NCBI GenBank assembly: GCA_030531005.1 | Contig: JAUMTW010000002.1 | Location: 326,190-390,189, forward strand | Length of the DNA: 64,000 bases | Direction of reading: 5' to 3' | Origin: Corynebacterium sp. | Lineage (GTDB): Bacteria > Actinomycetota > Actinomycetes > Mycobacteriales > Mycobacteriaceae | Part shown: one piece after another, positions 9,505 to 18,101 of the stretch | Position numbering within the stretch: the first letter of the stretch is position 1 | Layout of the letters: each line of letters opens with the position of its first letter | Notes under the pieces: generated by a model | Told to the model about the DNA's origin: nothing | The model's input: only the letters and a program-made list of their open reading frames with translations | Database searches by the model: none | Program-made: the position numbers and the translations under genes

Positions 9505-9879
9505 CTAATCCAAGTAGTACAGATGTGCATGCAGTTGGCAGCCGGGGTTCATGGGTGCGCGGCACTGGGGACAGGCTGGAGCAAACTGCGCTGATGCATC
9601 ATCTGCCACGAGATTACCCTGTGTACATGAAGTGCCCGCATATTCACCATAACTAAAAGTCACCCCGCACTTACCACAACACAATCCTGCTGGATGCGCG
9701 CGTGATATCCTGCCGAAGTCATGATCAGTACGCGCTGCATGGCATTGGAAGCAGGCGTAATAGTGCTGGCAGGCACCACAGAGGTTGCCCAGAATATCAA
9801 GCCGGGAATGATAATGGACGCAGCGGCCGGCATCATCAACGAGTTGACCATATATGCGCGCCTGAGCTTGAGGGTTCAT
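9505..9879 (-). CDS. CHY-type zinc-finger protein
   Basis: 124 residues with the CHY zinc-finger layout: CVHYHSRLDI, CGACQHYYACFQCHAARTDH, CCGKCG and a final CPQC, giving enough Cys and His for three zinc sites. The family is small and soluble and occurs in bacteria and, as part of larger proteins, in eukaryotes (yeast Hot13-like). The molecular role in bacteria is not established; metal handling or redox function is the usual guess. The ATG at 9879 lacks a strong ribosome binding site. The gene converges with the M20 peptidase. Confidence 0.75.
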   Translation of the reverse strand: MNPQAQARIYGQLVDDAGRCVHYHSRLDILGNLCGACQHYYACFQCHAARTDHDFGRISRAHPAGLCCGKCGVTFSYGEYAGTSCTQGNLVADDASAQFAPACPQCRAPMNPGCQLHAHLYYLD

Positions 9880-9944
9880 GCCACCAATTCTAACGACTCA
9901 CCTGGTTGCCTGATGCTGAGGTGCACCCCGGCATAGAATGCACA

Positions 9945-9976
9945 AAGCCGCAGCTTCAACTCTAAAGCTGCGGCTT
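9945..9976 (-). terminator. Terminator of the 39-residue peptide gene
   Basis: A perfect 12-bp stem (AAGCCGCAGCTT with its complement) and an 8-base loop, followed on the minus strand by TTTGTG. It lies 20 bases past the stop of the small gene at 9996-10115, which supports that gene being real. Confidence 0.75.
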
Positions 9977-9995
9977 ACCGGTGTACGGCTATGTC

Positions 9996-10115
9996 CTAGG
10001 AGATAACACCGAAGATTTCGGAGGCAAAGCCCAGAATCTTGTTCACGATTTCAACCGCGAAGTTCAAAGCATCGGTATCGAAATAACCTGGGTGTGGTAC
10101 ATCGCCAGTTTCCAT
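9996..10115 (-). CDS. 39-residue acidic amphipathic peptide, porin-like candidate
   Basis: A short gene too small for routine ORF calling. ATG 10115 is preceded by GAAAGGA nine bases upstream and, further up, by a -10-like TATATT (10140-10145); the stop TAG is followed by a strong terminator. The product begins METGDVPHPGYFDTDALNFA and continues with a hydrophobic/acidic helix (VEIVNKILGFASEIFGVIS). It has no signal peptide. Known family facts: corynebacterial channel peptides PorA and PorH are 45-57 residues, acidic, amphipathic and lack signal peptides. Size, charge and helix pattern fit that class, but I see no specific identity to PorA or PorH. Alternative: a small membrane-active peptide of another kind. 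Confidence 0.55.
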   Translation of the reverse strand: METGDVPHPGYFDTDALNFAVEIVNKILGFASEIFGVIS

Positions 10116-10139
10116 GGCACTTATCCTTTCAATCTGGAA

Positions 10140-10145
10140 AATATA
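10140..10145 (-). promoter_or_regulatory. Candidate -10 element for the 39-residue peptide gene
   Basis: TATATT on the minus strand would place the transcription start about 18 bases before the ATG, just ahead of the ribosome binding site. No clear -35 is visible. Confidence 0.35.
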
Positions 10146-10203
10146 AAAACAATAGAGGGGTTTACTGCTCAGAACTGCAGATCATACTCGCAGCAGCGGC
10201 CAC

Positions 10204-10779
10204 TTAGGCGATGGTGATAATTGAACCTTCATCATTGAGGTCCGTAGTTGCAGCTAGTGGTGCAACAGTCTCACAGCGCAGTACGCAATCTTCATCGACC
10301 TTATTCGGACGACCATCGCGTCCGACATCATCAGCACTGTACACGCGAATACCAGCTAAGACCTGCTCACCGGATACCGCACGATTGGGGATAGCAACCT
10401 GGAAGTCCAGGTTCAAGGTGCCATCTTCCAAGGCTTGGTAGGTCTTCCAGGAATACACGCCGTAGTCGAAACCATCACCTGGGGTCTGCAGCACGATGCG
10501 TACGGTGTAGTAGTGACCTGGGGTGAAATCAGAACCAGTAGCGGTGACATGAGCCCACTGACCACGCTTTACAGTCTTGGAACCATCCGCAGAGCTGGTA
10601 AAGGAAACATCAGTGATGGTGCCCTCGGCGTGTTCTGGGTTAACATCTGCTTCGACCACTGCCGTTGGATCCCACGATGGACGCCAGCTGGGCAATACTG
10701 CTGCAGCATTTGCCATTGGGGTGGCAAGCAAAGTGCCTGCTACTACGGCACTTGCAATAGCCTTGGATACGAATTTCAT
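10204..10779 (-). CDS. Secreted protein of unknown function
   Basis: 191 residues from ATG 10779, preceded by AAGGAG at six bases. The N terminus is a classical Sec signal peptide (MKFVSKAIASAVVAGTLLAT, then PMANAAA) with cleavage expected after ANA. The mature part is beta-rich (GTITDVSFTSSADGSKTVKR, HYYTVRIVLQTPGDG) and looks like an immunoglobulin-like or adhesin-type fold. Two Cys near the C terminus (CVLRC) could form a disulfide. No LPXTG motif or membrane anchor is present. It lies between two tiny acidic-peptide genes on the same strand, so it may belong to the same surface system. An upstream 22-codon ORF overlaps its start. I do not recognise a named family. Confidence 0.75.
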   Translation of the reverse strand: MKFVSKAIASAVVAGTLLATPMANAAAVLPSWRPSWDPTAVVEADVNPEHAEGTITDVSFTSSADGSKTVKRGQWAHVTATGSDFTPGHYYTVRIVLQTPGDGFDYGVYSWKTYQALEDGTLNLDFQVAIPNRAVSGEQVLAGIRVYSADDVGRDGRPNKVDEDCVLRCETVAPLAATTDLNDEGSIITIA

Positions 10780-10844
10780 AGTGTACTCCTTGCACACGCG
10801 AGAAAATTTGGGGCCAGTTGCCGCGTTGCGCAATACCTGGCCAC
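10776..10844 (-). CDS. 22-codon upstream ORF overlapping the secreted-protein start
   Basis: GTG 10844 is preceded by AAGGAG seven bases upstream, and its TGA overlaps the ATG of the secreted-protein gene (ATGA). The predicted peptide (ARYCATRQLAPNFL region) is basic, Cys-containing and otherwise featureless. The hairpin GGCCAG...CTGGCC (10812-10842) lies inside it. The arrangement suggests translational coupling or attenuation of the downstream gene; this is inference. Confidence 0.4.
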   Translation of the reverse strand: MARYCATRQLAPNFLACARSTL

Positions 10845-10916
10845 TTGATTGCTCCTTGGTTCTGGTCCTAGCGCTCTAGCGCTGAGGTACCGACGGGCTC
10901 AGAATCTTGTATTGCT

Positions 10917-11063
10917 TTAGAAAAGAATGCCCGCAAAATTCACCATGGTCTGAGTTGCCTCGATCAAAGATGGCAAGACCTCACCGAGCCAGTGCAGCAC
11001 TGGTGTGGGATCAGAGGTCGGATCGATAGCCAGACCTTCATTCGGATTCGTGACGGCTCCCAT
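10917..11063 (-). CDS. 48-residue acidic amphipathic peptide, porin-like candidate
   Basis: A small gene with ATG 11063 and AAAGGGG seven bases upstream. The product starts MGAVTNPNEGLAIDPTSDPT and ends in an amphipathic helix (PVLHWLGEVLPSLIEATQTM, then VNFAGILF). Net charge is strongly negative, there is no Lys, Arg or Cys and no signal peptide. This is the size and character of corynebacterial PorA-type channel peptides, which are exported without a signal peptide and modified with mycolate. It is first in a minus-strand series with the secreted protein and the 39-residue peptide. Without a homologue search the porin call is a hypothesis; the gene itself is well supported by ribosome binding site and composition. 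Confidence 0.55.
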   Translation of the reverse strand: MGAVTNPNEGLAIDPTSDPTPVLHWLGEVLPSLIEATQTMVNFAGILF

Positions 11064-11659
11064 ATGGTGCCCCTTTCCAGAAAAACTTGAAAGCTTATAG
11101 GGTTGAAATGAACCCTCGTACCCTGGCCGAAAATGCCGGTGTACAGTGACTCACTTCGCTACCACTTATTAGCTGGCACTTTTCAGAGTGTAGGTGCTAC
11201 TAACTAAGTAACTTGCCCCTAGAATACTCAGAGAAACCATAGAAGTAAAGCGTATTCTGTAATTAAATCTAGAAATATCTCAATTCCATCCTCACTAGCA
11301 GGGTGATTTGCAAAGAAAATGGCCACGAGCTCCTAAAACTCGACGAACTTTACATAGAGACCCCAGTAACCCCACTAACCCCGCTTTCGGGACAACGCCG
11401 CGGCAACACGCCATTTAACCTGGGAAATTGCAGATAAATCAACAAAGCGCAAGCTATCCGAGAGCGGGACATTTCTATTCCGCCACAGTGCGGCAAACTC
11501 AACCCTCAAGACAGCATTTCTGACAATCCCAAGAAAATATCTAAGAAATCTCCGGTTATGCCCAAATCAGCAATACACAATCATAGACAATGCCAACCAC
11601 CTCCACGGCACGTCAGCGCCGCAGCGTATCCCACCGACCCGTATGGGCTCCGAAATACA
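11064..11659. other. Long intergenic region upstream of the small-peptide locus
   Basis: About 600 bases without a supportable ORF. It is relatively AT-rich around 11200-11290. It should hold the promoter of the 48-residue peptide gene, but I could not fix it. No RNA gene recognised apart from the tRNA-Leu terminator that follows. Confidence 0.35.
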
Positions 11660-11691
11660 AAAAGGTGCATTTCCGAAGAAATGCACCTTTT
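11660..11691 (-). terminator. Terminator of tRNA-Leu
   Basis: A perfect 14-bp stem (AAAAGGTGCATTTC and complement) with a CGAA tetraloop. On the minus strand it ends in a run of five T. It lies seven bases from the tRNA 3' end. Confidence 0.85.
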
Positions 11692-11697
11692 GGGCTG

Positions 11698-11781
11698 TGC
11701 CCAGGGGGGGACTTGAACCCCCACGTCCTTGCGAACACTGGCACCTGAAGCCAGCGCGTCTGCCAATTCCGCCACCTGGGC
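11698..11781 (-). tRNA. tRNA-Leu (anticodon CAG)
   Basis: An 84-base class II tRNA read on the minus strand. The acceptor stem GCCCAGG pairs with CCTGGGC and the discriminator is A. The anticodon stem CTGGC/GCCAG encloses the loop TTCAGGT, giving CAG. A long variable arm (TGTTCGCAAGGACG region) and a T arm with GTTCAAG are present. CCA is not encoded. Confidence 0.95.
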
Positions 11782-12146
11782 GTATCTCAAAACAAGAATA
11801 TGGGAATAATAAACCATTTCCTTGCACGACTTAGCACTTGCGCGCACTGCCGTATTCAAGACTGACTAAATATAGCACATACCACCCAAAGCATAGCAAA
11901 TATCCGTCTTGTACTGGGCAAATGCCCGGCGTCATGCGCTTACAAAACCACACCTTAACCCCTGCCTACAATGCGGTCTTCTGCATCTTTCCTGGCGTTT
12001 TAGGCACATTGAGCCCTGCTTTTGGCTACCTTTCACCTACAATGAAGATGAGAGTCCCTGGGAAGTTCGTGTACGCTAACTTTCCTGAACATCTGCGAGG
12101 ACTGTGTGAAGGCACAGCCTGAATATGAGATTCAAAGGAGGCGAAG
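11782..12146. other. tRNA-Leu / fhaA intergenic region
   Basis: 365 bases holding the divergent promoters of tRNA-Leu and the fhaA operon. TACAAT at 12038-12043 is a plausible -10 for fhaA but lacks a good -35 at the right distance. No further gene seen. Confidence 0.35.
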
Positions 12147-13091
12147 ATGTCCTTTATGGGAAAAGTCGCGCGCATGGATAGCGCTATGCAACGTGGACTC
12201 GACAATAGCTTCGCCTTCGTATTCGGCGGCAAGGTCGTTCCAGCCGAAATCGAAGAACTGCTCAAGCAGGAAGCCCAGGATAATCTGGTGCGAACCTACG
12301 AGGGTACGGTAGAAGCACCAAATGTCTTCTTCGTTAATGTCAGCCCGAAGGACTTCACCAACCTGCAGAAGATTTCGCCAAACTTGGCCGAAAACTTTGC
12401 GGATCAAATGTCGCGCTACCAACGCAACCAGCAATGGAGCCCTGCCGGTCCAGTCGTGGTGTCGATCATCATGGACCGTAGTTTGCGCACCGGACAACTC
12501 CATGCCGGCAGCGCGAATCAAGCAGTACCACGTACCCGCAATGGCTTTTTCCAAAAGCGTGGACAAGCCACGAGCAAGCAACGACCTAAAACTGCTTCCT
12601 CGCAGCCAAAACCGCCACGTCCCCAGCAACCACAGAAACCCCAGAACATGGATCCTAATACTTATATACAGCAACCTGGCTATGCAGGTAAGAATGCTGC
12701 CCCTGTCTCCTATCCTGGCACTGAATATATGAATTCCGCAGCCCAGCGCGACCAAGATCCGCGGGTTGCCGCCCCTGCCTCAAATCCAGTGCAGACTATG
12801 GTGAGTCTGCTTCTCCAGGATGGTTCTTCGCGTTCGTATGTCTTGCACGAAGGCTCTAACATTATTGGCCGCAGCCAAGAAGCAGACCTGCGCCTGCCGG
12901 ATACTGGGGTTTCACGCCAACATGCTGAGATCACCTGGAATGGTTCGGAAGCTATCTTGGTCGACTTGCAGTCCACCAATGGCACCACTGTTAATGACAA
13001 CAAGATCGAGAATTGGCTCCTTGCCGATGGCGACGTCATTACCGTTGGGCACTCTCATATTGAAGTGCGCATCATTGAGCCAACTCGCTAA
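12147..13091 (+). CDS. fhaA: FHA domain protein FhaA
   Basis: 314 residues. The N-terminal domain (about 1-130, with FAFVFGGKVVPAEIEELLKQ) is the DUF3662 domain typical of FhaA; a Pro/Gln/Lys-rich linker follows (about 130-210), then a C-terminal FHA domain with GRSQEADLRLPDTGVSRQHA and STNGTTVN, the phosphothreonine-binding signature. FhaA binds phosphorylated partners of PknB-type kinases and the lipid II flippase system, modulating polar peptidoglycan synthesis. AAAGGAGG precedes ATG 12147. It is the first gene of a same-strand block ending with pknB. In-frame Met 12156 is a possible alternative start. Confidence 0.93.
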   Translation: MSFMGKVARMDSAMQRGLDNSFAFVFGGKVVPAEIEELLKQEAQDNLVRTYEGTVEAPNVFFVNVSPKDFTNLQKISPNLAENFADQMSRYQRNQQWSPAGPVVVSIIMDRSLRTGQLHAGSANQAVPRTRNGFFQKRGQATSKQRPKTASSQPKPPRPQQPQKPQNMDPNTYIQQPGYAGKNAAPVSYPGTEYMNSAAQRDQDPRVAAPASNPVQTMVSLLLQDGSSRSYVLHEGSNIIGRSQEADLRLPDTGVSRQHAEITWNGSEAILVDLQSTNGTTVNDNKIENWLLADGDVITVGHSHIEVRIIEPTR

Positions 13092-13285
13092 ACCCACTAG
13101 TCTAAGAAGCAAAGGTATTAGTTACCAGGGAATCTCGGAATACCACTGACTTTCCTTCCAACTGCCTAGCATTGCGATGGCGGCGCACTCATGCCCACAT
13201 CACGATACTGGTAGACCACCAGGGCTTGCCTTACCCGGGGAAGCTCTGGTGACGCATTTGTACCCTCAACACAGGAGCCTCATAC

Positions 13286-13774
13286 ATGGATTCCATGCTC
13301 GTATTCGCATTGCGGATTGCGCTGCTGGTAGTACTCTGGCTATTTATTCTGCTCACTTTAAACGTGCAGCGCCGAGAGACCAAAGCAGCCGCCCAGTCCT
13401 CGCAGGCACGAGCAGTTATGCCTCCCTCCCCCGAGATGGCGGCAGCTGTTCCTCCAATAATACCTGCTAAGCGGGGCGGAGCACCCCATCAGATCACCAT
13501 CGTAGAAGGCCCCTTGACGGGTTCGCGCATGGATTTGGGCGATCTACAAGAGATCACCATGGGGCGTGCCTCGACCTGTAATTTTGTTGTCGGTGATGAC
13601 TTCGCTTCTTCGCGTCATGCTCGCCTATTTAAACGCGGCAATGAATGGTATGTCGAGGATTTAGATTCGCGCAATGGGACATATGTCAATGGCTATCGCA
13701 TCGATCAACCCGAGCGTGTGACCACTGCTAGTGATATCAAGGTGGGTCGTACCACCATTAGGCTGGTGAGCTAA
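13286..13774 (+). CDS. fhaB: FHA domain membrane protein FhaB
   Basis: 162 residues: an N-terminal membrane helix (VFALRIALLVVLWLFILLTL, about residues 5-25), a short linker, and an FHA domain (GRASTCNFVVGDDFASSRHA, then SRNGTYVN). In actinobacteria FhaB (FipA) is a substrate of PknA/PknB and links division and wall synthesis. Its stop overlaps the pstP start (TAATG), so the two are translationally coupled. It lies 194 bases after fhaA, a gap that could hold an internal promoter. Confidence 0.93.
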   Translation: MDSMLVFALRIALLVVLWLFILLTLNVQRRETKAAAQSSQARAVMPPSPEMAAAVPPIIPAKRGGAPHQITIVEGPLTGSRMDLGDLQEITMGRASTCNFVVGDDFASSRHARLFKRGNEWYVEDLDSRNGTYVNGYRIDQPERVTTASDIKVGRTTIRLVS

Positions 13775-15291
13775 TGCTACAACTCAATTATGCGGTGGCC
13801 TCTGATCGAGGCTTAGTACGCGGCAATAATGAAGACTCTGCCTTCGCAGGCCCCCATCTGCTTGCGCTTGCTGATGGCATGGGCGGGCACGCCGCCGGCG
13901 AGATCGCTTCCCAGTTAATGATCCGCCATCTGATGACCATTGATGCTGACCCAGCAGATGCCGATATGGCGGCCCTTTTGGCGACTGCCGCTGATGAGGC
14001 AAACCAGATGATCGCGGCCAGTGTGCGCGAAAATCCGGAGACTGATGGTATGGGCACAACGCTCACCGCCCTGATGTTCAACTCACGTGAGTTTGGCATG
14101 TGCCATGTGGGTGACTCCCGCGGTTATCGCCTGCGCAATGGCAAATTAGAGCAGATCACTGTGGATGACACCTACGTGCAATCCCTGGTAGATAAGGGTG
14201 AATTAGCGCCTGAGGATATCTCTACGCACCCACAGCGCTCCATGATTCTAAAGGCCTATACGGGTCGTCCCGTAGAGCCTACGCTGAAATTCATTGATGC
14301 TCGCGCCGGTGACCGCATTCTGCTGTGCTCGGATGGCCTATCTGACCCGGTCACTTTCGACACCATTGCCGAGACTTTAGGGCAAGGCAGCCCAAGTGAG
14401 GCTGCGCAGCGCCTGATTGATCTAGCCTTGCGTTCTGGTGGGCCAGATAATGTGACTATGGTTATCGCCGATGTGGTCGATACCAGCACCAACCCCATTG
14501 CCTTGCCTACCGAGCCAGTGATTGCCGGAGCCTTGGATGAGAGCGCATCTGAGGATCCACGCCCAGATACTGCCGCTGGTCGTGCTGCCCTTGCTTTGCA
14601 GCGTCAACCGCAAGCAGTGAGTCCCCAATTCGCTGGGCCTAGTGGGCAGCCAAGCGCACAAGATACTGATGCCGAGCTGCCATATGCTGAGGAAAAGAAG
14701 GGTCTCCCCTGGGGCAAGATCATTGCGGTCCTTATCATCTTGCTGCTGATTGCCGGCGTAGTCATCGGTGGTCTCTTCTTGCGCCAACGTATTAGTGAGA
14801 CCTATTACATAACGACTGACTCCGAACAGCTGGTTATTGAACGTGGTGTGGAAGGCGATCTCTTTGGTCGCGATACCCATAGCGTCTACCAGCGCGCTTG
14901 TTTAAGTACTGATGGCAACCTGACTGTGGTAGATGCCCAGGCAGACTTTCCTCATGATTGTGCTGCCTTCGTCATCAATGATTTGCGCCCTGCTGCCCGC
15001 GGCAGCCTGGAGCAATTGCCAAGCGGTGACTATGACCAGGTATTAGAGCAGATGCAGCGCTTATCCCAAGAGATTCTGCCTGCGTGCGTAACCCGTGAAG
15101 CTGCCAAGGATTCCCCCGATGCAGATAAAGACGAAGCTGCTGCATCCGATACGTCGGCTGAGTCTTCTGAGGCATCGACAGTAGCTGATACCAGCACTAA
15201 TGCCGAAGCTAATTCCACAGAACCCAGTACCTCGAGTCTTCCTGGTGATCTGTCCAGCCCCGGAGTCAACTGTCGGGAGGTAGCCGCATGA
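13774..15291 (+). CDS. pstP: PP2C-type Ser/Thr protein phosphatase PstP
   Basis: 505 residues. An N-terminal PP2C domain (about 1-235) carries the metal-binding motifs ADGMGGHAAGE, GDSRGYRLRNG, CSDGLSDPV and GGPDNVTMV. A linker, one membrane helix (about 311-333, IIAVLIILLLIAGVVIGGLF) and an extracytoplasmic region ending in a Ser/Thr/Asp/Glu-rich tail follow. It dephosphorylates PknA, PknB and their substrates, opposing the kinases encoded downstream. It shares TAATG with fhaB and its last four bases with rodA (ATGA). An AACTCACGTGAGTT palindrome lies within the gene at 14080. Confidence 0.95.
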   Translation: MLQLNYAVASDRGLVRGNNEDSAFAGPHLLALADGMGGHAAGEIASQLMIRHLMTIDADPADADMAALLATAADEANQMIAASVRENPETDGMGTTLTALMFNSREFGMCHVGDSRGYRLRNGKLEQITVDDTYVQSLVDKGELAPEDISTHPQRSMILKAYTGRPVEPTLKFIDARAGDRILLCSDGLSDPVTFDTIAETLGQGSPSEAAQRLIDLALRSGGPDNVTMVIADVVDTSTNPIALPTEPVIAGALDESASEDPRPDTAAGRAALALQRQPQAVSPQFAGPSGQPSAQDTDAELPYAEEKKGLPWGKIIAVLIILLLIAGVVIGGLFLRQRISETYYITTDSEQLVIERGVEGDLFGRDTHSVYQRACLSTDGNLTVVDAQADFPHDCAAFVINDLRPAARGSLEQLPSGDYDQVLEQMQRLSQEILPACVTREAAKDSPDADKDEAAASDTSAESSEASTVADTSTNAEANSTEPSTSSLPGDLSSPGVNCREVAA

Positions 15292-16631
15292 GTTTTGGCC
15301 AACGTCTAAAAATGCGTCGCACCGAATTCGGGCTACTCATCTTGGCTACTTTTTTCATGGCTCTTGCTTTAAGCGCGCTCACCATGGCCCGCGGCGAGGC
15401 ATTGACCGCTGATTTAGGCATCGTGATTGGTGGCTTCATTGGCATCTTCAGTGTCGCCCACTTGAGTATCTGCAAATATGCGCCCCGCGCCGATCAGCTC
15501 TTACTGCCAGTTGTCGCACTGCTCAATGGCTTAGGGCTCATCCTGATCTACCGCATCGACTTGAGCCGGGAAACAAACCTGGCAAGTCGCCAGGTCATCT
15601 GGTCCATTGTGGCCATCATTCTGATGATCATCGTGTTGGCAGTCGTCAAGGATCACCGCATCCTCTCACGCTACTCCTACATCTTGGGCTTTATTGGCCT
15701 GATCTTGCTCTCCTTGCCTTTGGTATGGCCTACGACCTTAAATGCGGATGCTAATATCTGGATTTCTATTGGGCCATTCTCTTTACAGCCCGGTGAGTTC
15801 TCTAAGATTTTGCTGTTGCTCTTCTTCGCCCAGCTTCTCGTGAATAAGCGGGCCTTATTTAATGTGGCTGGCTACCGCATCTTGGGTCTGGAGTTTCCGC
15901 GACTGCGTGATCTCGGCCCAATTTTATTGGTTTGGGCCTTGGCGATTTTGATCATGGCCGGTGAGAATGACTTTGGTCCTGCCTTACTACTTTTCTGTAC
16001 GGTCTTAGCCATGATCTTCCTGGCTACCGGCCGAGTGAGTTGGCTGGTAATTGGGTCCATTCTTATTGGCTTAGCCGGTGTGGCAATCTACCAGATCTCC
16101 GATAAGATCCAGCAGCGCTTCATCAACTTCCGCGATCCCTTGGGCAACATTGATACCAGCTACCAGTTGGTGCAATCCCTCTTTGGGCTCTCCTCTGGTG
16201 GCATCTTTGGCTCCGGGTTGGGCATGGGCTATCCGGAATTGATCCCGGTTGCCGAAAGTGACTTCATTTTGGCTGTCCTTGGTGAGGAACTAGGTTTCGC
16301 AGCCTTCGCAGCCGTTCTGGTCCTTTTCGCAATTTTTGTCACTCGCGGTTTGCGTACCGCCATTCGCATCCCAGATTCTTACGGTAAATTGGTAGCTTCT
16401 GGTCTGTCGATGACCATTGCTATCCAGGTCTTCATTGTGGTTGCAGGTATTACGGCCTTGCTGCCGATGACCGGTTTGACCACTCCTTTTATGTCACAGG
16501 GTGGTTCGAGTTTGATGGCGAACTACATTTTGCTGGCCTTGTTGCTACGGATCTCGGATGCTGCGAATAATCAGCAGTCCGCCCGCACTAGCAGCACGAG
16601 TAGCACTCAGGCTCCGGAGGTAGTCCGATGA
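15288..16631 (+). CDS. rodA: SEDS peptidoglycan glycosyltransferase RodA
   Basis: 447 residues, a polytopic membrane protein of the SEDS family with about ten helices. Family signatures include LQPGEFSKILLLLFFAQLLV, ESDFILAVLGEELGF and MPMTGLTTPFMSQGGSSL. It polymerises lipid II into glycan strands together with the class B transpeptidase encoded next. ATGA overlaps on both sides indicate tight translational coupling with pstP and pbpA. The Ser/Thr-rich C-terminal tail is ordinary for the genus. Confidence 0.95.
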   Translation: MSFGQRLKMRRTEFGLLILATFFMALALSALTMARGEALTADLGIVIGGFIGIFSVAHLSICKYAPRADQLLLPVVALLNGLGLILIYRIDLSRETNLASRQVIWSIVAIILMIIVLAVVKDHRILSRYSYILGFIGLILLSLPLVWPTTLNADANIWISIGPFSLQPGEFSKILLLLFFAQLLVNKRALFNVAGYRILGLEFPRLRDLGPILLVWALAILIMAGENDFGPALLLFCTVLAMIFLATGRVSWLVIGSILIGLAGVAIYQISDKIQQRFINFRDPLGNIDTSYQLVQSLFGLSSGGIFGSGLGMGYPELIPVAESDFILAVLGEELGFAAFAAVLVLFAIFVTRGLRTAIRIPDSYGKLVASGLSMTIAIQVFIVVAGITALLPMTGLTTPFMSQGGSSLMANYILLALLLRISDAANNQQSARTSSTSSTQAPEVVR

Positions 16632-18088
16632 ATCGTACAATTCGCATCACCAGTGTGCTGACCCTCATTCTTGTCCTGATCTTATTGGTAAACCTCACCG
16701 TCATCCAGGGCTTCCGGCAAGATAAGTATGCCAATAACAGCATGAACAGCCGCAACCTCATTGAATTGCGCACCACTGCCCGCGGCCAAATTTCAACTGG
16801 CGGTTTAGTGCTAGCTCAATCCACTGAGGATGAAAACGGCTACTACAACCGCGAATACCCCACTGATGGCACCATTTACGGCACCATCACTGGATATTTC
16901 TCAGATATCTATGGCACCTCCGGTTTGGAGTCCAGCTATAACGATGTGCTTGATGGCTCAGATCCAAACACGAATAACTTAAGTGTGTGGCAAGAGATCA
17001 TGGGCGAGACCGCTGCCCCTGGAAATGTGGAATTGACTGTGCTGCCATCAGTACAAGAGGTGGCCTATAACCAGCTAGCAAATGCTGGTTACGACGGTGC
17101 AGTTGCCGCAATTCGTCCTTCAACTGGGGAAATCCTAGCCTTGGCTTCGACCCCAAGCTATGATCCTTCCCTCCTCGCAAATCGCGACACTGCCGAATCC
17201 GCGTGGGCAGACTACACCACCGAAGAGGGCAATCCACTGCTCAACCACGCTACCCAGGAAACTTTGCCTCCTGGCTCCACCTTCAAGGTGCTCACCACGG
17301 CTGCAGCGTTGAATGCGGGCTACACCCCGCAAAGTACGCTCACCGGTGAGGCAGAAATTGTGCTACCAGATACCACTACCACCTTGGAAAACTATGGTGG
17401 CCATATCTGTGGTGGCTCCTTGTCAGTTACTCTACTCACCGCCTTCCAATACTCCTGTAATACTGCCTTCGTGCAAATGGGTATTGATACAGGCGCTGAG
17501 GAGCTGCGCCATGTTGCTGATGCCTTCGGTGTTGGTAGTGACTATGATCTCGGCATCCCAAATGCTCGCGGTACCATTGGTGAAATTCCAGATGACTCCG
17601 CCTTAGGCCAGTCTGCTATTGGCCAGCGTGACGTGTCTTTGACGGTGTTGGAAAATGCCGTCATCGCCGCTACCGTTGCCAATGATGGTAAGCGCATGCA
17701 GCCGTATCTCGTCTCGCGCGTACTCAGCAATGACCTCAATGCCATTTCCGAAACCCAGCCAGTAGAAGTCACACAGGCAGTATCACCTGAGGTCGCCCAG
17801 ACTTTGACGGAATTAATGCAGGCCTCGGAGCGCAATACATCTGGGTATACCGGTGCAGATATTGCCTCGAAGACTGGTACCGCAGAGCATGGTGACGGCA
17901 TCACCGAGACGAATCCCCACACTTGGTATATCGCCTTTGGTCCGACTGCTGAGGCTGATGTAGCCGTGGCTGTGGTGGTCAAAAATGGTGGTAACCGCGG
18001 GCAAGATGCCACCGGTGGTTCGGTGGCCGCACCCATTGGCCGCGCAGTAATCGCGGCCGCAGAACAAGCATTAGCAACCCAGGAATAG
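16628..18088 (+). CDS. pbpA: Class B penicillin-binding protein PbpA
   Basis: 486 residues. An N-terminal membrane anchor (ITSVLTLILVLILLVNLTVI) is followed by a PBP dimerisation region and a transpeptidase domain with STFK as SxxK (in LPPGSTFKVLTT), SCN as SxN, and KTGTAEHG as the KTG box. It cross-links peptidoglycan and is the cognate partner of RodA for elongation or septal growth. ATGA overlap with rodA. The length agrees with actinobacterial PbpA. Confidence 0.95.
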   Translation: MNRTIRITSVLTLILVLILLVNLTVIQGFRQDKYANNSMNSRNLIELRTTARGQISTGGLVLAQSTEDENGYYNREYPTDGTIYGTITGYFSDIYGTSGLESSYNDVLDGSDPNTNNLSVWQEIMGETAAPGNVELTVLPSVQEVAYNQLANAGYDGAVAAIRPSTGEILALASTPSYDPSLLANRDTAESAWADYTTEEGNPLLNHATQETLPPGSTFKVLTTAAALNAGYTPQSTLTGEAEIVLPDTTTTLENYGGHICGGSLSVTLLTAFQYSCNTAFVQMGIDTGAEELRHVADAFGVGSDYDLGIPNARGTIGEIPDDSALGQSAIGQRDVSLTVLENAVIAATVANDGKRMQPYLVSRVLSNDLNAISETQPVEVTQAVSPEVAQTLTELMQASERNTSGYTGADIASKTGTAEHGDGITETNPHTWYIAFGPTAEADVAVAVVVKNGGNRGQDATGGSVAAPIGRAVIAAAEQALATQE

Positions 18089-18101
18089 TGAAGGAGGGAT
18101 C

